From: Limanda limanda
Lineage: Eukaryota; Chordata; Actinopteri; Pleuronectiformes; Pleuronectidae
Direction: 5' to 3'
Length of the DNA stretch: 64,000 nt
Assembly: GCF_963576545.1 (NCBI RefSeq)
Contig: NC_083638.1
Location: 28,316,900-28,380,899 of the forward strand
Shown piece by piece: positions 48,570-62,445 of the stretch. The translations under genes and the position numbers were made by a program. Position 1 is the first letter of the stretch. Each line of letters begins with the position of its first letter. The notes under the pieces are model-generated. The model was not told the origin of the DNA, did no database searches, and saw nothing but the letters and a program-made list of their open reading frames with translations.

Positions 48570-51500
48570 TCTCTCCCTCGATCCTTCCCTTCCTCTCTTC
48601 TCCGTGCACCACTGTCGAACTATGTCGACAGACAACTCAGAAAACCTCAGGGAGGAAAATGAAATGAGGCCTCAAATGTTTCTTTAAACAACCTTTTCAG
48701 AAGAACCCTAAAAAAACAGCAATGCAGTGTGACCGAATGGTGTCAAGTCTGGAAGGGAAGTGGAAAAGATATGCCATTTCCCCACAGGGACTCTGCAACA
48801 CACTGCAAAAGGGTATTTAACCAATCATATTGGACCCTGGATGTCCCCAATGTTGGCTCAGGTCTGAAAGACACACAACAGCTCAGGACAAATCTAACAA
48901 TTAAAGACTTTTGTACCACTACCTGGATTCGATTTCAGATTAATTAATGAAAAGTAAAAAAAGGTTGGTTGAACAAATGAGTCGCAATTGAACACAGGTA
49001 ATTAAAGTTTTACTGCAAATCGCTAGGTGCAGTCGAAGAAGAGCAGGCAGGCTTAGGGAGGTTGAGGGGGGGTCAAACGTTAACTGCATCACTTCAATAG
49101 GAAACAAGTCTTGGAATGCACTCAACTTTTCAGACTGATGATATCTGCCACGTTAACACTGCATGACTTTGAACATCATTGGATTACTATGCTTCCTCTG
49201 TCATGCTTGCACATGTTCTTGTGGCATGAGTAAGCATCCTGGGCATTGGCCAAAACAATGGCATGAAAGTCGGAGTGAGGAAGAATATCTGTGCGGCATA
49301 GAACATGGATGTTTTGAGGATAAGCAGGAGAAGAAGAATTGAAACATTGCAAAGCAACTGGATATGTTGCTGCTCCCACTACTGCAGTGTGGGAAGAGGC
49401 AGGTTGCAGCCCAGATTTCAAAGGAATCTCACTTCTACGGAAAACAAATCAGTTTGATTTAACTGTCTCATGGACGTTTAATACTTTTTGATAACAAGTT
49501 TGCCAAATTGACTTAAAAGGTGATACTAGTCTTGTTTTTAACATATTCCACTGAGCAAGTGGTCAATGTGTTAATGAAGACCTATGCATACAAATAACAA
49601 TATTTAACAAATTTAATATTTAAAGTTTAAAATATCCAGGACTTTGTAAAGACTTTTCATGGACTAGTTACTTGTACTCCTTGCGTCACAATATAACTTT
49701 AAGTTGCCAATTTGAGGTCTTCTTCTTATATTGAACTATACTTGCAAATACAGTAAACAACACATAATATCAATATTTGGTGTTCCTTAGGGAAGACCTG
49801 TTAAAAATACGGGCAAGCAAGAGCAGCAACCTCCAACAAGTTCATGCATCTGTTAATCTGAGATGCAGGGGTGAGTAAGTAAAAGTTTTTACCACAACTC
49901 TCAATAAAATCATTTGAAAACCACAAAATTTGGCGCCTTTTGTTTTTCCACTGAATTGATTTGTAAAATATATTTAATTTATAAAGCTACACCATAAATG
50001 AAATACTCGTTGTAGGAGGAGTGCTTGAAAACAAGCAGAACAGTTTGGTGAAGCTTGTGGTTTTAGCAGGAGTTGGCAGGTGGTGAAGGCAGCGTGGCTG
50101 GACAATAGTTACATACACTGAAGTTTGGCAAAGAGCTTTAAATATGGAAATGAAAACAGGAGAAACTTAACAAGATGGAATGACAAAAGGTTTACTCATC
50201 CTCTCTGTTCCTAAATAGAGCATCCTGCAGAATTTGGTCTGGTTCGACAAAATCAACATTTAAACCATTTTACCAAATACTTGCTCGTAATCAAATGACT
50301 TGAAGTATAAAGGTACTTAATCAAAATGAAATGGTAAACTATAGCACTTAACTTACAGATAGGAATTACAGGAGTCTGTGCCAAAGGCATTTAGGGCATT
50401 TTTCTGAAGCAGCACAAGGACATTTATTTTCACATGGAAAACACCAGGTCAGCAGTCCCAGAGTCACAGCCCTATGCTGAGGAACGCTGGTCTGAGCCAG
50501 TCTGACAAATACTTATTTTAAGATGATAAAGCTTGTTATTTCATCTTTCATCATAAAAAAAAGATGAAAAAACAAAACATAAACAATGATTTAAACATAA
50601 TTTTCAGCCGAAGTCTCACATTTTAACATTCCTTCATATTCAAACCTTCTTAGTGCTGAGGACTCCATGAAGAAGGTAAGTTTTCATAGGGACTTGTTTC
50701 AGTGCATGTTCTGTTACCTGGCTACTATAATGTCATTACCCTCATTAAAGCTCCTGAGTATTTAGGGTTCATTTTCTGCACATTGTGAGAACGTTTTCCA
50801 TGTTTATATAGAGTCTATGGCTATAGTTATTAGAACTTCATCCCTATAGATTGACCTCATACTGATACCTATTTCATGGACATGCTCAACAATTAAAGGA
50901 ATCATTTAACATATTGGGAAATATACATTTTTGGTTTCTTTAAGTACCTCAAGGGACTTCTCATATCTCAGGAAGTCACTGTCTGCTGATTACATTTTTA
51001 GCTCAGGTTTTTTAAATTTAGGGTTGATGCCATCTGTTTTCTCAATGCACCTGAACTTCTCCATCAAATAAGCTGTTGTAAGCAATGTGAGTGTGTGTGT
51101 CTGTGGCTGGAAAAACAAACACAAAGAAAGAAACAGGTACGTCAACAAAAAGAAATAGCAGACACTTATACCAAAAAACGAATTTGAATAAACCGACTCT
51201 TCCTTTCTGCACAATAATAGACAGAGTAAGAAAAGAAACAGCTCTTAGCTCTCTGTTATTGTAAAACCCACCAAAGTGGTTTGCTCGGATTCAACAGGCT
51301 CAATCACTACTCAGTAATTGATATTACAACATGATCCATCGGGAAAAAAAAAGATGTAAATGACAACATGGAAAGATCTCAGAAAACTGCACAGTGTGTC
51401 CTTTGACCTGTAGCTTAGCAATTCTAAACAAGTATCCACCCAGAGAAGAAGGTGTAAAATGAAAGGAAAGAAAGAGAAGTGCTGGATTACTGGATTACTG

Positions 51501-51705
51501 GCCGGAGGATACAACAGGCCTGGTAGCTGCGTCAGGCCCTCAGAGATATGGCTACACTAAATTTGACAAAGTGAAAGGCCATTTGCCGCAGAATTCTGCT
51601 GTGAGTCCCTGCAGAACAGAAATGAATTTCAGCTTCGCTTCATTTGACTTTTTCTCCCAAAATTAAAAGCAGTCAGTTGTGAAACAAGATGAGAAATTGT
51701 CTGAG

Positions 51706-52490
51706 AACCCTCTTTCTTTCTGTCTTTCCTACTGTTTTCCATATTTCCTTCCTTGTTTTAGTCTTTTATTCCTTGATTTCCCTATTGCTCCATCCAATCT
51801 TTGTTTTATTCTTTCCTTTCTTTTCTCTGTTAGTCCTTCAGTCATTCTCCTCTCAGTCCCATTTTTTTGCCCTCCTACCCTCTCTTTTCTTCTATGTTTC
51901 GTCAATGTTTTCTATTAGTATTTCTTATTATTCTTTCTTTCTTCCCATTTCTCATCTCCTTTCCATCTGCCCTCTTTTGAATTTTTACTTCTTTCCTTCT
52001 CTGTCCATTCATCCAACCAACTGTTCTGTCCCCCCTTATTCATTATATCCTTCATTACTTCCTTATTTGCATATACCCCCTCCTTTTCTTTGCCTTTTCT
52101 GCTTTTTAATATTTCCATCGTTTTCTCTTTTAATCTTTCTGCTGTAGCTTCCACCCTGCATATTTTCCTTCTCCATTTTATCCCAACATTCTACTTTCTG
52201 TCCTTCGTCTTTCCTTTCTTCAATCTCGGTCTCTTTCCATCCTGCAGTATTTTTCTTATTTTTCTCTGATGTATTTGTCCTAATGTCCCTCCATCTCAAT
52301 CTTTCTTTCTTTGTTACCATGTCTCTCTTTTCCTTTCCTTCTTTCTGTACGTTGGTCCTTTCTTTAACTTCTCTGCTTTCCTTCCTTTTCTCTCACTTAC
52401 TTTCCCATAATATCTCTCTTTGTCATTACCTGTCTTCATTCTTCCTCCTCTATTCTCCTCAGTCTCACTGTCTCTCAGACCTGTCTATAA
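51706..52490. repeat. long pyrimidine-rich tract
   Basis: Nearly 800 bp is dominated by C and T on the plus strand (CTTT, TTCC, TCCTT, CTCTC units) with few purines. It is imperfect and not a simple tandem array. Long frames on both strands here follow from the base composition and are not genes. Confidence 0.85.
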
Positions 52491-54102
52491 GTCTGAAAAT
52501 CATCGACCTGACAAAACATCAAAACATCTGAACCGAAACTTTGTGCTTCTCTCATTTTCTAAATCAAGAAAACCTTTAAAGACGGTTCCGTAAGTGCAGC
52601 AATTTAACAGCACTTTAACTGTCTGCTGTGCATGTCTGAATGTAGAGTATACAATAAAAATGATTTATACTGCGTGTAAGTATGAAAAGCACCGAGAGGA
52701 AACGGAGGAGCAGGTGAGAGCAGTGTGTGTTCATGTCCTGAGGCGGCACCAAGCAGCTGGGAGTGTTTACGGAGACAGTGTTAAATGCTGCTGTGAATGT
52801 CTATTTTAGAGATAACTCACTCACATGTGCACACCCAGACAGACACTGACACACAGCGATACAAACAGACACACACATTCTTCCGTACGGACAAATGTAT
52901 ACAAAAGTTCACAGTGACTTTTTAACTGATTGACTAATTGATGGGCTGACATTGCTTTATTGATTATTTTCAGTTCAATATTTAATAATACAAAAAATAA
53001 ACTTTTTGAATGCAACAAAAAAAAACTACTCCTGAACTCAGTGAGATGCTACGATGTGATTTCAAGGTCAGATCCCTCAGAGTGTGGTGGCTGGCAAAGC
53101 GCAGCACGAGGAAGGCAGCCTCAAGCGAGCGTCACATCACAAAGGAATAAAACATTCAAAGACTTTCATGAAGTTAAAAAGCAAGTGAGGGAATTTATCC
53201 ACCACGTCCCCAACCAAAGAAAAACTTAGAATAATCCCTTCTTTTCATGCCACTGCACAGACGAATGACTATGGGCTCGATAACGTCCTCAGGAAGTTGG
53301 TCTCTGTGCAGCTCAGAGATTCATATTTTGATGTTTCAAAGTTCCATGGGTTTAGGAGAGATGCATTGGGATAGGTTAAAAGAACATGAAAGAAATGCTT
53401 AGTCCTTCTCATTCTTTGATGTGGGAGAGGATTGTGCCTTGTGTACGTGTTTAAAGTAAGATCTTTTCAAAAGGTCATCTTGTGGTAATAAAGATGAGAA
53501 CATGACGAGACTCTGTCACCGTTTTAAATTGAACACAGTCAGGGAAATGTGCTGAGGTGATGAGGTGGGAGTTTGATTTAGGGAAATGCTTTCAGTCTGA
53601 CGAGGTGGAGGAAGAAAAAGGGATGGAGAGACGGTCGTAGAGAAAGAGGGAAACAGATGCATGCTGGAATCACCTCAGCAGAGGAGAAGCAAGTGAAGAA
53701 TTGGATTGCATGCCACTGGCGGGTGTAATTGTGAAGGCGCCCTGACTGAGAGAGCGATACATTGTTCCCTGGACTCAGCTTCCCAGGGAGGAGAGAGAGC
53801 GTACACACTCAGTATGTGTGGAAGTGAGGTGGAAGGAGGTGGTGGTGGTGGGGAGGGCGGTTGACATTACACATTATGATTTCCATACCGCAAAGAAATA
53901 TAAATGGATTTGAACAGTTGAAGCAACATATGGAAATCGAAGGCCTAGCAGTGACAGGTGATGTTATTATGTTGTTCCTTGTGTGTGTTTGTGTGAATGT
54001 AATTCTGGATAATGCTCTAACTTTTCTTCCTCTGACAAGTCATTTCAAAGTCACACACACAGGCCGGCAAAAGGACAGACCAGCAATGTCTCTATAATCT
54101 GT

Positions 54103-54104
<2 letters not shown>

Positions 54105-54167
<63 letters not shown>
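54105..54167. repeat. (GT)n microsatellite, about 31 units
   Basis: Pure GT run ending in GAGAG. Confidence 0.97.
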
Positions 54168-54169
<2 letters not shown>

Positions 54170-56136
54170 AGCTCTGGCAATGACCCTGTAACAATTATGT
54201 CCTCAGTCCCTATGATGAGCTACATTCTCACACACTCAGATGTTTGCACAAAAAGATGTACAACACACATTATTACAAACGTTGGGAACAGATGGGCTTT
54301 ATGGCTCCAATGCGCGCTCTCTCTTTTCTCTCCCATTCACACACATTCAAAAAAGCTGTGGAAAAAATGTTTGGAAGACTAAACAGACTGCACTGTTATA
54401 TCCTTTCTGCCAGAGAAGCAGTTACAAATTGGTCCCAACACTTCCTGTTCATGTACTAACGGGCATGATCAAGTGGGAAATCAGATGTCAAACCACGGAG
54501 AATCTATAGAAGAGGGACATGTCAGTCACTTGTCAACAGCAAGGCTCAAGTGCCAAGGCCACATCAGCAATATGTGGTCACCATCTCTTTGTATGCTTAT
54601 ACAGACTGACACATATTAAATAAAAATTCAATAGATGTAGTTCCCTTAAATATTGAGGAAATCAGCTCAACTCCTGATAGGTTCAGTGTCCTCAGTGAAC
54701 AGTTACCCACAGGTAAGGATGGAAAAAACAGTTTGATAGGATCTTTTTCTCTCCCTTTTCAATCCTCCCTGTGCAGAGCTTGCCAAAATGTATTAAACTC
54801 ACAGATTTCTCGCTGGAAGTATTTGGGATAACATAAATACATAACTCACAAATGATAAGAATGGTTGAGGTCTAAAAAAGGAGTGTTATATAATGTTGGA
54901 GACATGAGGAAAGTAGTGATAAATAAGTTCAAGCTAGTGATATATGTTTACTTTAGTTTACGGCTGTGTTTGAACAGAAAATAGATTTGTGTCAGACACA
55001 ACTCTTCTCATTTACAAAGCGGAGATTAGCATATCACAGAGACAAACCGATAACTTGTCCAACCTGAATGACAATATTGATAGTTTGACCCTAAAATCTG
55101 AAACCTGAAATACCGTAAACGATAAAAACAATAATGAATGCATTTCAAAACCGTCATTGGTAACGATGACCGTTGGATTGAAATGGGAAATGAGAAGCAG
55201 TTTCCTTCATCAAAATCCACTGGTTGGTCGTATATTACTTCCTTTGTTATGATTTCAACAACAGCTTTTGAATTGAAATATGAATTGGTTGTATCAAGGT
55301 ATCTGCAAAGTCAGAGGTCATTTTTAAAGAGGATAGGACATATCTGAACGTATATGTCACAACACAACGCAGCAGGTTCCAGTGGACTTTAGGCCTATTG
55401 GTGACAAGGGAACTGAAGTAGTCAGTAAATATTTAAATGACCAGAGAAAATCTGACACTTTTGAGCGAGAAGAAAAAGTATGTCGGGTGTATTAATGCTC
55501 TTAATGCCAACGCATATAAATTATCACTTTACTAGGTGAATGAGATCTTGACAGATGACAGAAGGTGTAACTCATTCCTGGTGTCACACATGTTCAATCT
55601 AGTCTCATATGCCGACCTTTTCACAATAAAGTCTAGTGCCACATTGTGATTGGAATTACTGCCAGGTGGAAAAAGACTGAGGACTTGGTGATTAAAAAAC
55701 TCAAAATGAAAGTGGACCAGCCTTACAATGCAGTGCCATTGCATCTACCTTGAACTCACAACAATACTTAGGATGTAAGCAGAGCTGGTGGTTGCACTTG
55801 GGAGAACAAGCCCCTCACGATGAAGCGGGTGCTTGTACAATGTCATCAGTACCCACCAACTATCAGCTAACAGAGGCCAAGCTTCCTCCTCTCAACACAA
55901 CTGGCTCCAAACACAAACTCCACATACACCAAACCCTCTGAGTACAGCAGCGGGAAGCGTTGATGCACCTAAATGTGCGAGGGAAGTGACAGCCTCTTGT
56001 TGAGGCGAGGGTTTGTATAAATTGAGCACAGCAGGTTCAAATATTTGATCTCTGCTCGGGTCTTTTTCTTTGTTTTACCATCCTCCCTGAGGCTGTGTAT
56101 CCTGGCTGCCTGCCTCCCTTTTGTGTGATACTTCAG

Positions 56137-56279
56137 AAACAGGAAGACACTGTACACCGGAGCTGGCCAATAACACTGACAGGGAGATGAAGAAACAAGC
56201 GGGGCCAAAACTATCAGACGCCACTAATGGTTCCCCTCTGGCACAGAGTACAGGCTGGAACACAGAAGAAGCCGTGGAG
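56137..56279 (+). other. orphan exon candidate on the plus strand
   Basis: A 143-bp segment lies between an acceptor-like site (a pyrimidine-rich stretch ending ATACTTCAG) and a consensus donor GAG|GTGAGT. One frame is open throughout and encodes a hydrophilic peptide: TGRHCTPELANNTDREMKKQ, then AGPKLSDATNGSPLAQSTGW and NTEEAVE. The frame also has an upstream ATG at 56,121, so it could be a first coding exon. I recognise no family and found no partner exon. It would be antisense to phkb and may well be chance. Confidence 0.22.
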
Positions 56280-56579
56280 GTGAGTCTGCAGGGGTGTGTT
56301 GTAAAAAAAACAAAACGCATACACGCATTGAGTATATATATAAAAATAGACTGTACATGTGAAGGTATGAAGGCGCTTTGTGGATGCTTTTGAGCACAGG
56401 TGGTGTGTCGAGTGTTAATGCATGCAAAGTGTGCCACTATGTCTGAGTGATATCCATTTCCCTGCAGCTTAAGGTCAGTTGCCATCTCTCTGGGGCTCTT
56501 ACTGTCACAGACCACTGGGCTCGACATTTGCTGCCCGCCACCAGGCCATTTGGCAAACAGCAGGGTTAAGAAAACACTC

Positions 56580-56880
56580 AATCTGTGTGTGTGTGTGGTC
56601 CTGTACTTACACCTTTGTGAGGACCATTTTAAGCATAGACCCTACAGAGTAAATACATTATTGCAAAGTGAAGACATTTTGACCAGCCCTTTCTTTTTCA
56701 AAGGGCTGTTTGAGGGTAAGGTAAGAATTAGAGTAAGGTTAGGGTTCGGCATTTGGTTTGGATGATAAGGTTAGGGTAAGGGGCTAGTCAATAAGTGTGT
56801 CCTCACTAAGATATAATTTGTTTACACTCACAATGTGTGTTCTTGTCCTCTTCGTGGGGACACAAAGTAAGTGATCATAA
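56580..56880. repeat. dispersed GGTTAG-rich repeat, copy C
   Basis: A GT tract is followed by GGTCCTGTACTTACACCTTT, GTGAGGACCATTTTAAGCAT, GGTAAGG/GGTTAGGG units and GTGTGTCCTCACTAAGATAT. It looks like the reverse-oriented partner of copies A and B. Confidence 0.5.
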
Positions 56881-56931
56881 TTTAAATGATTCAATTTTAA
56901 GGTGAAGACATGTGTTAAGGTTATGTTTAGA

Positions 56932-57073
56932 TTAAGGTAAGGCTAAGGCTAAGGCTAAGGTTAAGGTTAAGGTTAAGGTTAAGGTTAAAGTTAGGTTTAG
57001 GTTAAGGTTAAGGTTAAGGTTAAGGTTAAGGTTAAGATTAAGGTTAAGGTTAAGGTTAAGGTTAAGGTTTAGG
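56932..57073. repeat. (TTAAGG)n hexamer array
   Basis: About 20 units of GGTTAA with GGCTAA variants at the left end and GGTTTA/AGATTA interruptions. It resembles a degenerate version of the telomeric hexamer (TTAGGG) but is mainly TTAAGG. Confidence 0.92.
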
Positions 57074-57178
57074 TGATTGTGAGGGTTAAGCAAGTAGTAA
57101 GTCGTAACAAAAGTAAGTCTAAGTCTCCAGAAAATCTATTAAAGCCAATAAAATGTAATCTGAAGTCATGGAAAGACA

Positions 57179-57298
<120 letters not shown>

Positions 57299-58769
57299 TG
57301 TGCGTGCGTGCACATGTGTGCATGGGTGAATGAGTGTATCAGTTCCATGCTGCTCAAGGTGTCTCTTTGCCCTCCATCCTGGGACAGTCCGAAGATATTC
57401 AAATGATTTACTTTTAACATGTGTTCTGCCATTTCAAACTGGACTCATATTAATATTTTATTGATCTTAGCAGGTATCTGTACATTAAGATGTGACCACA
57501 GAACCGCTGTGTCTTCTACAATGACAAGCGATGGCCATGCTACATTGTCTTGTCTATTTACCATCACAGGTAAAACAACAGTGAGGAGAAACTCAATTAA
57601 AAACATTCATGTCCTGCAGCAAATTGACTGAAAAGTATTGTTCACAGCAGGATGAAGCAAGGTCACCTCTCCTCTCCACCTGCACTCCAACAAATAACTG
57701 CCCACATCACCTAGATATTTCAAACACCTTTTCACATGAAATATACTGCAATAATAATCTGAAGAGTATCTGAAAGCTTTCACACAAATGCCAACTAGTC
57801 ACTATAATTACATCCTCTGTACAATCTCGGTTAAAAGCAAATAAGGAAGCACCGTTAAATAGAAGCTTTAAGGTTTTCAGAGTTTGTGTTTAAATGTAAA
57901 AGTGACTCCTCAGCCTTCCTGAAAACACTTCAAGAGACAGCAGAGGTGCAGCCGAACCTCCAGAGCAGTTTGAAGAGGCAACTGTGAAGTTTCATTCTGC
58001 AAACATCTTCAGCTCAAACAGATTTTTCAGTGAAATTAGCTAAATCATGGAATTCACCTAGTGATCACTTCCCCACTTCCATTATACATCCTGGTTGATT
58101 TAGTAACAAACCTGTATCGTGTCTAGTTTTCTGAAACTGTGTCCTGATTCCTACTGTATTTAGTTTATCTTTATCGCTGTTCTGGTCTTTGTGGATTGTT
58201 ATTACTGAATGTGTTTCAGTTAATCTTGTTGTCCCTACTTTCCCTCTTAATTTCAGAAAAAACCCTCGTAGGGAAGATATATATTATATATATCAGAGTT
58301 TTTTAAAGTGGATGCTGGGTCTCCCATGGGGGGACTCCAAACATTTTGAGGGGAGGCTCTGTGAATTGTAGAGAAAATAAATATTACATGAGATCATGTA
58401 AAACAGCCTAAATGCATTCGATTTAGCCTAAGAGATAAGGAACTTTACTGTTTTTACACTTTTTCACAGTCAGACATGAGTAAATGCCTCAGAGGCACAT
58501 AGAAGTTTGGCAAAACTATGCAAGTAACTTAAGGTCGAGTGAGAGGGCACTGTTTCCCCAAACATTGGTTGTAGGGCCACAGTCTCAGACTTTAATCCTG
58601 ATATTCACATCCAGCCACAACATTAAAAGTGGTTACTTGTAAAGCTGTTTCAGTAGTTGAGTGCATCATTTCATTGGGGACATTCTTCAGATGCTATTCT
58701 GTACTACCAAATTGTACATGAAATAGATTTTCAGGGCATTTTGCTTTGAATGGGGACAGAGATGAGGAG

Positions 58770-58840
58770 GACACACAGCAAAAGGGCCAGGATGGAATCA
58801 AACCCCTGGTTGCTGGAGGACACCTGAAGCTCTGAATGAC
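58770..58840 (-). repeat. SINE-like family fragment
   Basis: GGCCAGGATGGAATCAAACC with CCTGGTTGCTGGAGGACACC resembles the reversed B-box part of the copies at 21,878 and 29,451. Confidence 0.35.
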
Positions 58841-59963
58841 AAAACTGATTTTTAACAGATGAAGATTTTTATGCTTTATGTTGCAATACAGATTTGTTTA
58901 TTAGGTATCTATGAGAGAATGTAACCAGAACTGTCAACTACCAACTTACACATTTTTGACCAAACACAGTCCATAAAGTTGACTTGAGAATCTTGATAGA
59001 AGCATGTGACATTACCACTTCACACTGGCAAGAAACGCGGGTAAAAGAATATATTAATCTGTCATGTGAAGTAAGCCAAACAAACTACAAACAGATAACA
59101 GTCATGTAGAATCATTTCCCACATTAATACACATATCTAATGTGCGACTAAATTAGTTTGTGGTAGGACTTCATTGGAGGTGAAAGATGCTCAGAGCTGG
59201 GATGTTGATTCTAAATTAGATACTCTTACATTTTGTGCTAAGATAAAAACATTTTAAATAGAGCAATGTATTTGTGGTGCCCAGGTTCCTCTGAAGAAGG
59301 CCAGGTTTCCAACAAACATTAATTTTAAACATACAGAATGAAATTAGGTCATCTCTCTTTTTCTGCCTCCCTTCCTTTCCGTGTATGTTTCAGCTTCATT
59401 CCCTATCTTCTCTCTGACCCTCTTAACCCCCCTCCTTGTCCTGCCCCCACCGCTTCCTTCCTTTTTTCCACCTCTCCTCCAAGGACGTATGCTCGTTCCC
59501 CAAGCTGTTCTATCCAATCGGGGGCCTCTCTTGACCCACGCCTTATCTCTGATTGATGACTGACGGCTCCAGCAGAGTAGACCACATTGCAACTTTTCCA
59601 TTAACCTTGTTTTCACATGGTGTCAGATATGTATGTATAGATATGAGGGAAATCGCCTAAGCCAAAGGTTCCTCAAGAGTTTTTCAAGGTCACAGTTGAG
59701 TGGTTTGCGTTTTGTTTGTAATCCACACAAGAGCTGCTCTTGCAAGCATTTGGGTGCAGGTTTATGAGAGTACGTGGCCTGTTGAATGTAAACCAAGAAA
59801 ATAGAACGAGGCAGATGGAGGAAAAGATTAAGAGAGTGTGTGACACTGCTGCCATGCCAGAGCAGCTAAATGGATTAGCAGGGTAACATTAAAAGCAAGT
59901 GTGTGGCATAAGGAACATAACCAGCTAATTCACTTTTTATAGCTATTCATGACTTGTCTAACA

Positions 59964-59981
59964 CCCCCCCCCCCCCCCCCC
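59964..59981. repeat. poly-C run, 18 bases
   Basis: Uninterrupted C run, then GCCCC. It is guanine-rich on the minus strand. An assembly or length error is likely in such runs. Confidence 0.95.
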
Positions 59982-60509
59982 GCCCCTAGTTGCTACGCCT
60001 GCTGCGTATTATTGCATGTTTGTCAGTGGGATGTCACGCCACACTCCCAAGGGTGCGTTTGATCTGACTCACCCTCACAGCGCCGGCAGCGAGTTGTCTC
60101 TTGTGCAGATAAAACCCCAGCACAGTTGACCACTGCTCTTTAGAAGCTAGATATAGCAAAAGCTGCACTTATCTACAAAGTCAATCTCCAAATAAAATCC
60201 ATTTGTCACTAATATTAGGACACAGTGGTGCTGAAAGCACTGTAGTAAAGCATTTAAGCTGATTTTGCAGATTTTGCAAAACATATCCACATATCTAAGT
60301 TGAGTAGCTTTATGTTCCAGCTTCATATTATATTTAACATGCTTGAAGTTCATTACGGTTGTAAAACATTCCTGTACGTCACGCTTCACTATGCATTAAA
60401 GTTGCATAAAAGCCCCATTCACCAACCAAATCTCCACTTCCCACCCCCAAAGTGCTGCTTGTTTAAGGCAAAGCCAATGCTCCCTTCCTGCTAAGAAATT
60501 TTACTGTCT

Positions 60510-60625
60510 TGATTCTTGTTGTTCTTGGTTTGTACCCTCAGGGTTGAATGCACTTATTGTAAGTCGCTTTGGATAAAAGCGTCAGCTAAATGAAATGTAA
60601 TGTAATGTAATGTAATGTAAAAGAT
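60510..60625 (+). mobile_element. non-LTR or SINE 3' tail with (TAATG)n
   Basis: TTGTAAGTCGCTTTGGATAA and AAGCGTCAGCTAAATGAAAT are followed by five TAATG units. This 3' end is very common in fish genomes; the 5' part is missing or diverged. Confidence 0.65.
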
Positions 60626-62289
60626 GTACACATGATGCAAATTTAATACATCTCGCCTAAACCGACAGGGGGGGGGGGCGTATTCCACACGTGCAATATG
60701 GGGAATATGTGCTGTGTAATCGTAATTAAATTTAGACCTGCCATATAAAATTGATGCTGTGTTGTGCACATTCTTAAGACGTCCTGCTTGGGCAGTGTTG
60801 CTACGTCAGCTTCAACACGTCGGGAGTCACTACTTCTTCTGCAGGGCATTTCCGGGTGTAGGAGTCATAGCGGGGTTTATGTGGGAATTATTTGACAATA
60901 GAGCATGTTAATAAAAAAAGTTACATTGTGATGTTGTAAAATATCAAGTGGATTAAGCTACTGATTTGTATTCAGGGCGAAAAATATTAAGACTGCATTG
61001 GTAATAATATTTGTATGCAGCTAATACTCGTGTTATGTCTCGTGTCATAACATCCAACTGTTTAAAATTAGGTGCAGTAGATATCTAGGTGCAAAGGATG
61101 TACACAATGCATTAGCTACTTAAAGTGGTATCTGGACATTATTGAATAAGGTGGGTACAACCTTGCCAGCTCCTACACACATTCTTCTTTCAATTCTGAA
61201 TCCCAAGGCTCAAATAACCCTGAGGTAACCTTATATAAGTCTCTATGTGGATATGCACATAGGACAATATTGGCGTCTATTCATGTGTTTAATATTGTGC
61301 AGCATTTCATTCTCCCCCAGCTGTGGAATGAATTCATGCAGGGACTTAAAGTGGTAGCACAACATTCGGTATGAATAATACACGCATACATAAACACAAA
61401 ACAAGCTTGCAAATGACAGCATCCAGGAACACACATATGCACACACACACACACGCATATGTCTTATGCATAGACTGAGATTGTGATATGTAAAGATAGA
61501 TCCATGCACATACACAGCACATATTTTTGAGGGGCACACAAAATGGAAAGTAAATAATACACATACACAGGGGAAGAAAGAGGGAGCGTAGAAATCAGGC
61601 CTTAACTGCATGTGAAAGCTCAGCACGCCCATGTGCCTTTCCTGCCTGCAGACCAAACACTGGATGTCAATGATGCAAAGGCAACAAGACAGCTGCTATA
61701 CACACACACACACGCACACACACACGCACACAAAGTCTTCCTTAAAGCATAAAATAGTAACCTAAAATAGTGCAGCTACTAACGCCTACTTTTCTGTTTC
61801 CCCCCCTTGTCTTTTCCTGTTTTTTTTCCTGCCAAGTTCAGACATCTTTGCCATTGCCACATGTATGTGAAGTGTCTGGCTCAGATAGAAGAAGTGTGAG
61901 AGAGACAATCACACAAATAACAATCAAGATAAAAAATAGGAAGAATAAAAAAAATCAGGGAGAGGTGGTAAAAAGCTATGAGCAGGACAAAGAGGTAGAA
62001 GCAGCAGAGGATAGTAGGAGTAGCAAGTTGGGTCCATTTGACCATGAAAAGTGCTCAGCTTAGCGCCAGTCAAATAAATAAATAACAAGATTTAATTTCG
62101 CCTGGCTGAGGGCACAGTACAGGTACGCTTTGAAATGGAAAGTCTCTGCCTTTGGGAGAAGTAAACAAAAATGTTATGTTGCCAAATTAATCGAAGCCCA
62201 TGGATGTATTAGAGAAACTGAATACATGTACAACAAATGGTGATGGATGATTAAAAACGTGCTTTGCAGTACAAGTCACATAAATACAT

Positions 62290-62445
62290 TAATTCTTAAA
62301 GTGCTTATATGCAAAGTGCTTTCTATATCACGCAACATTAACACTCAGATTTAAAGAGTAATTTGGTGTTTAGTGTATTTCCCAAGGACACTTCGGAATG
62401 CGGACTGGAGGAGTCAGGGATAGAACCACCGACCCTCTGGTAAAC
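62290..62445 (-). repeat. SINE-like family fragment
   Basis: AAGTGCTTATATGCAAAGTG is followed by CCCAAGGACACTTCGGAATG and GTCAGGGATAGAACCACCGA, the reverse-oriented layout seen at 29,451-29,663 and 21,700-21,835. Confidence 0.5.

Noticed and set aside
51689..52147. 152-residue Phe/Ser/Leu-rich open frame
   Set aside because: An artefact of the pyrimidine-rich tract; the residues simply reflect C/T codons.
56075..56581. 168-residue open frame on the minus strand
   Set aside because: No recognisable domain, no fitting splice context, and it overlaps the plus-strand exon candidate. Its length is within what chance allows in 18 kb of mixed sequence.
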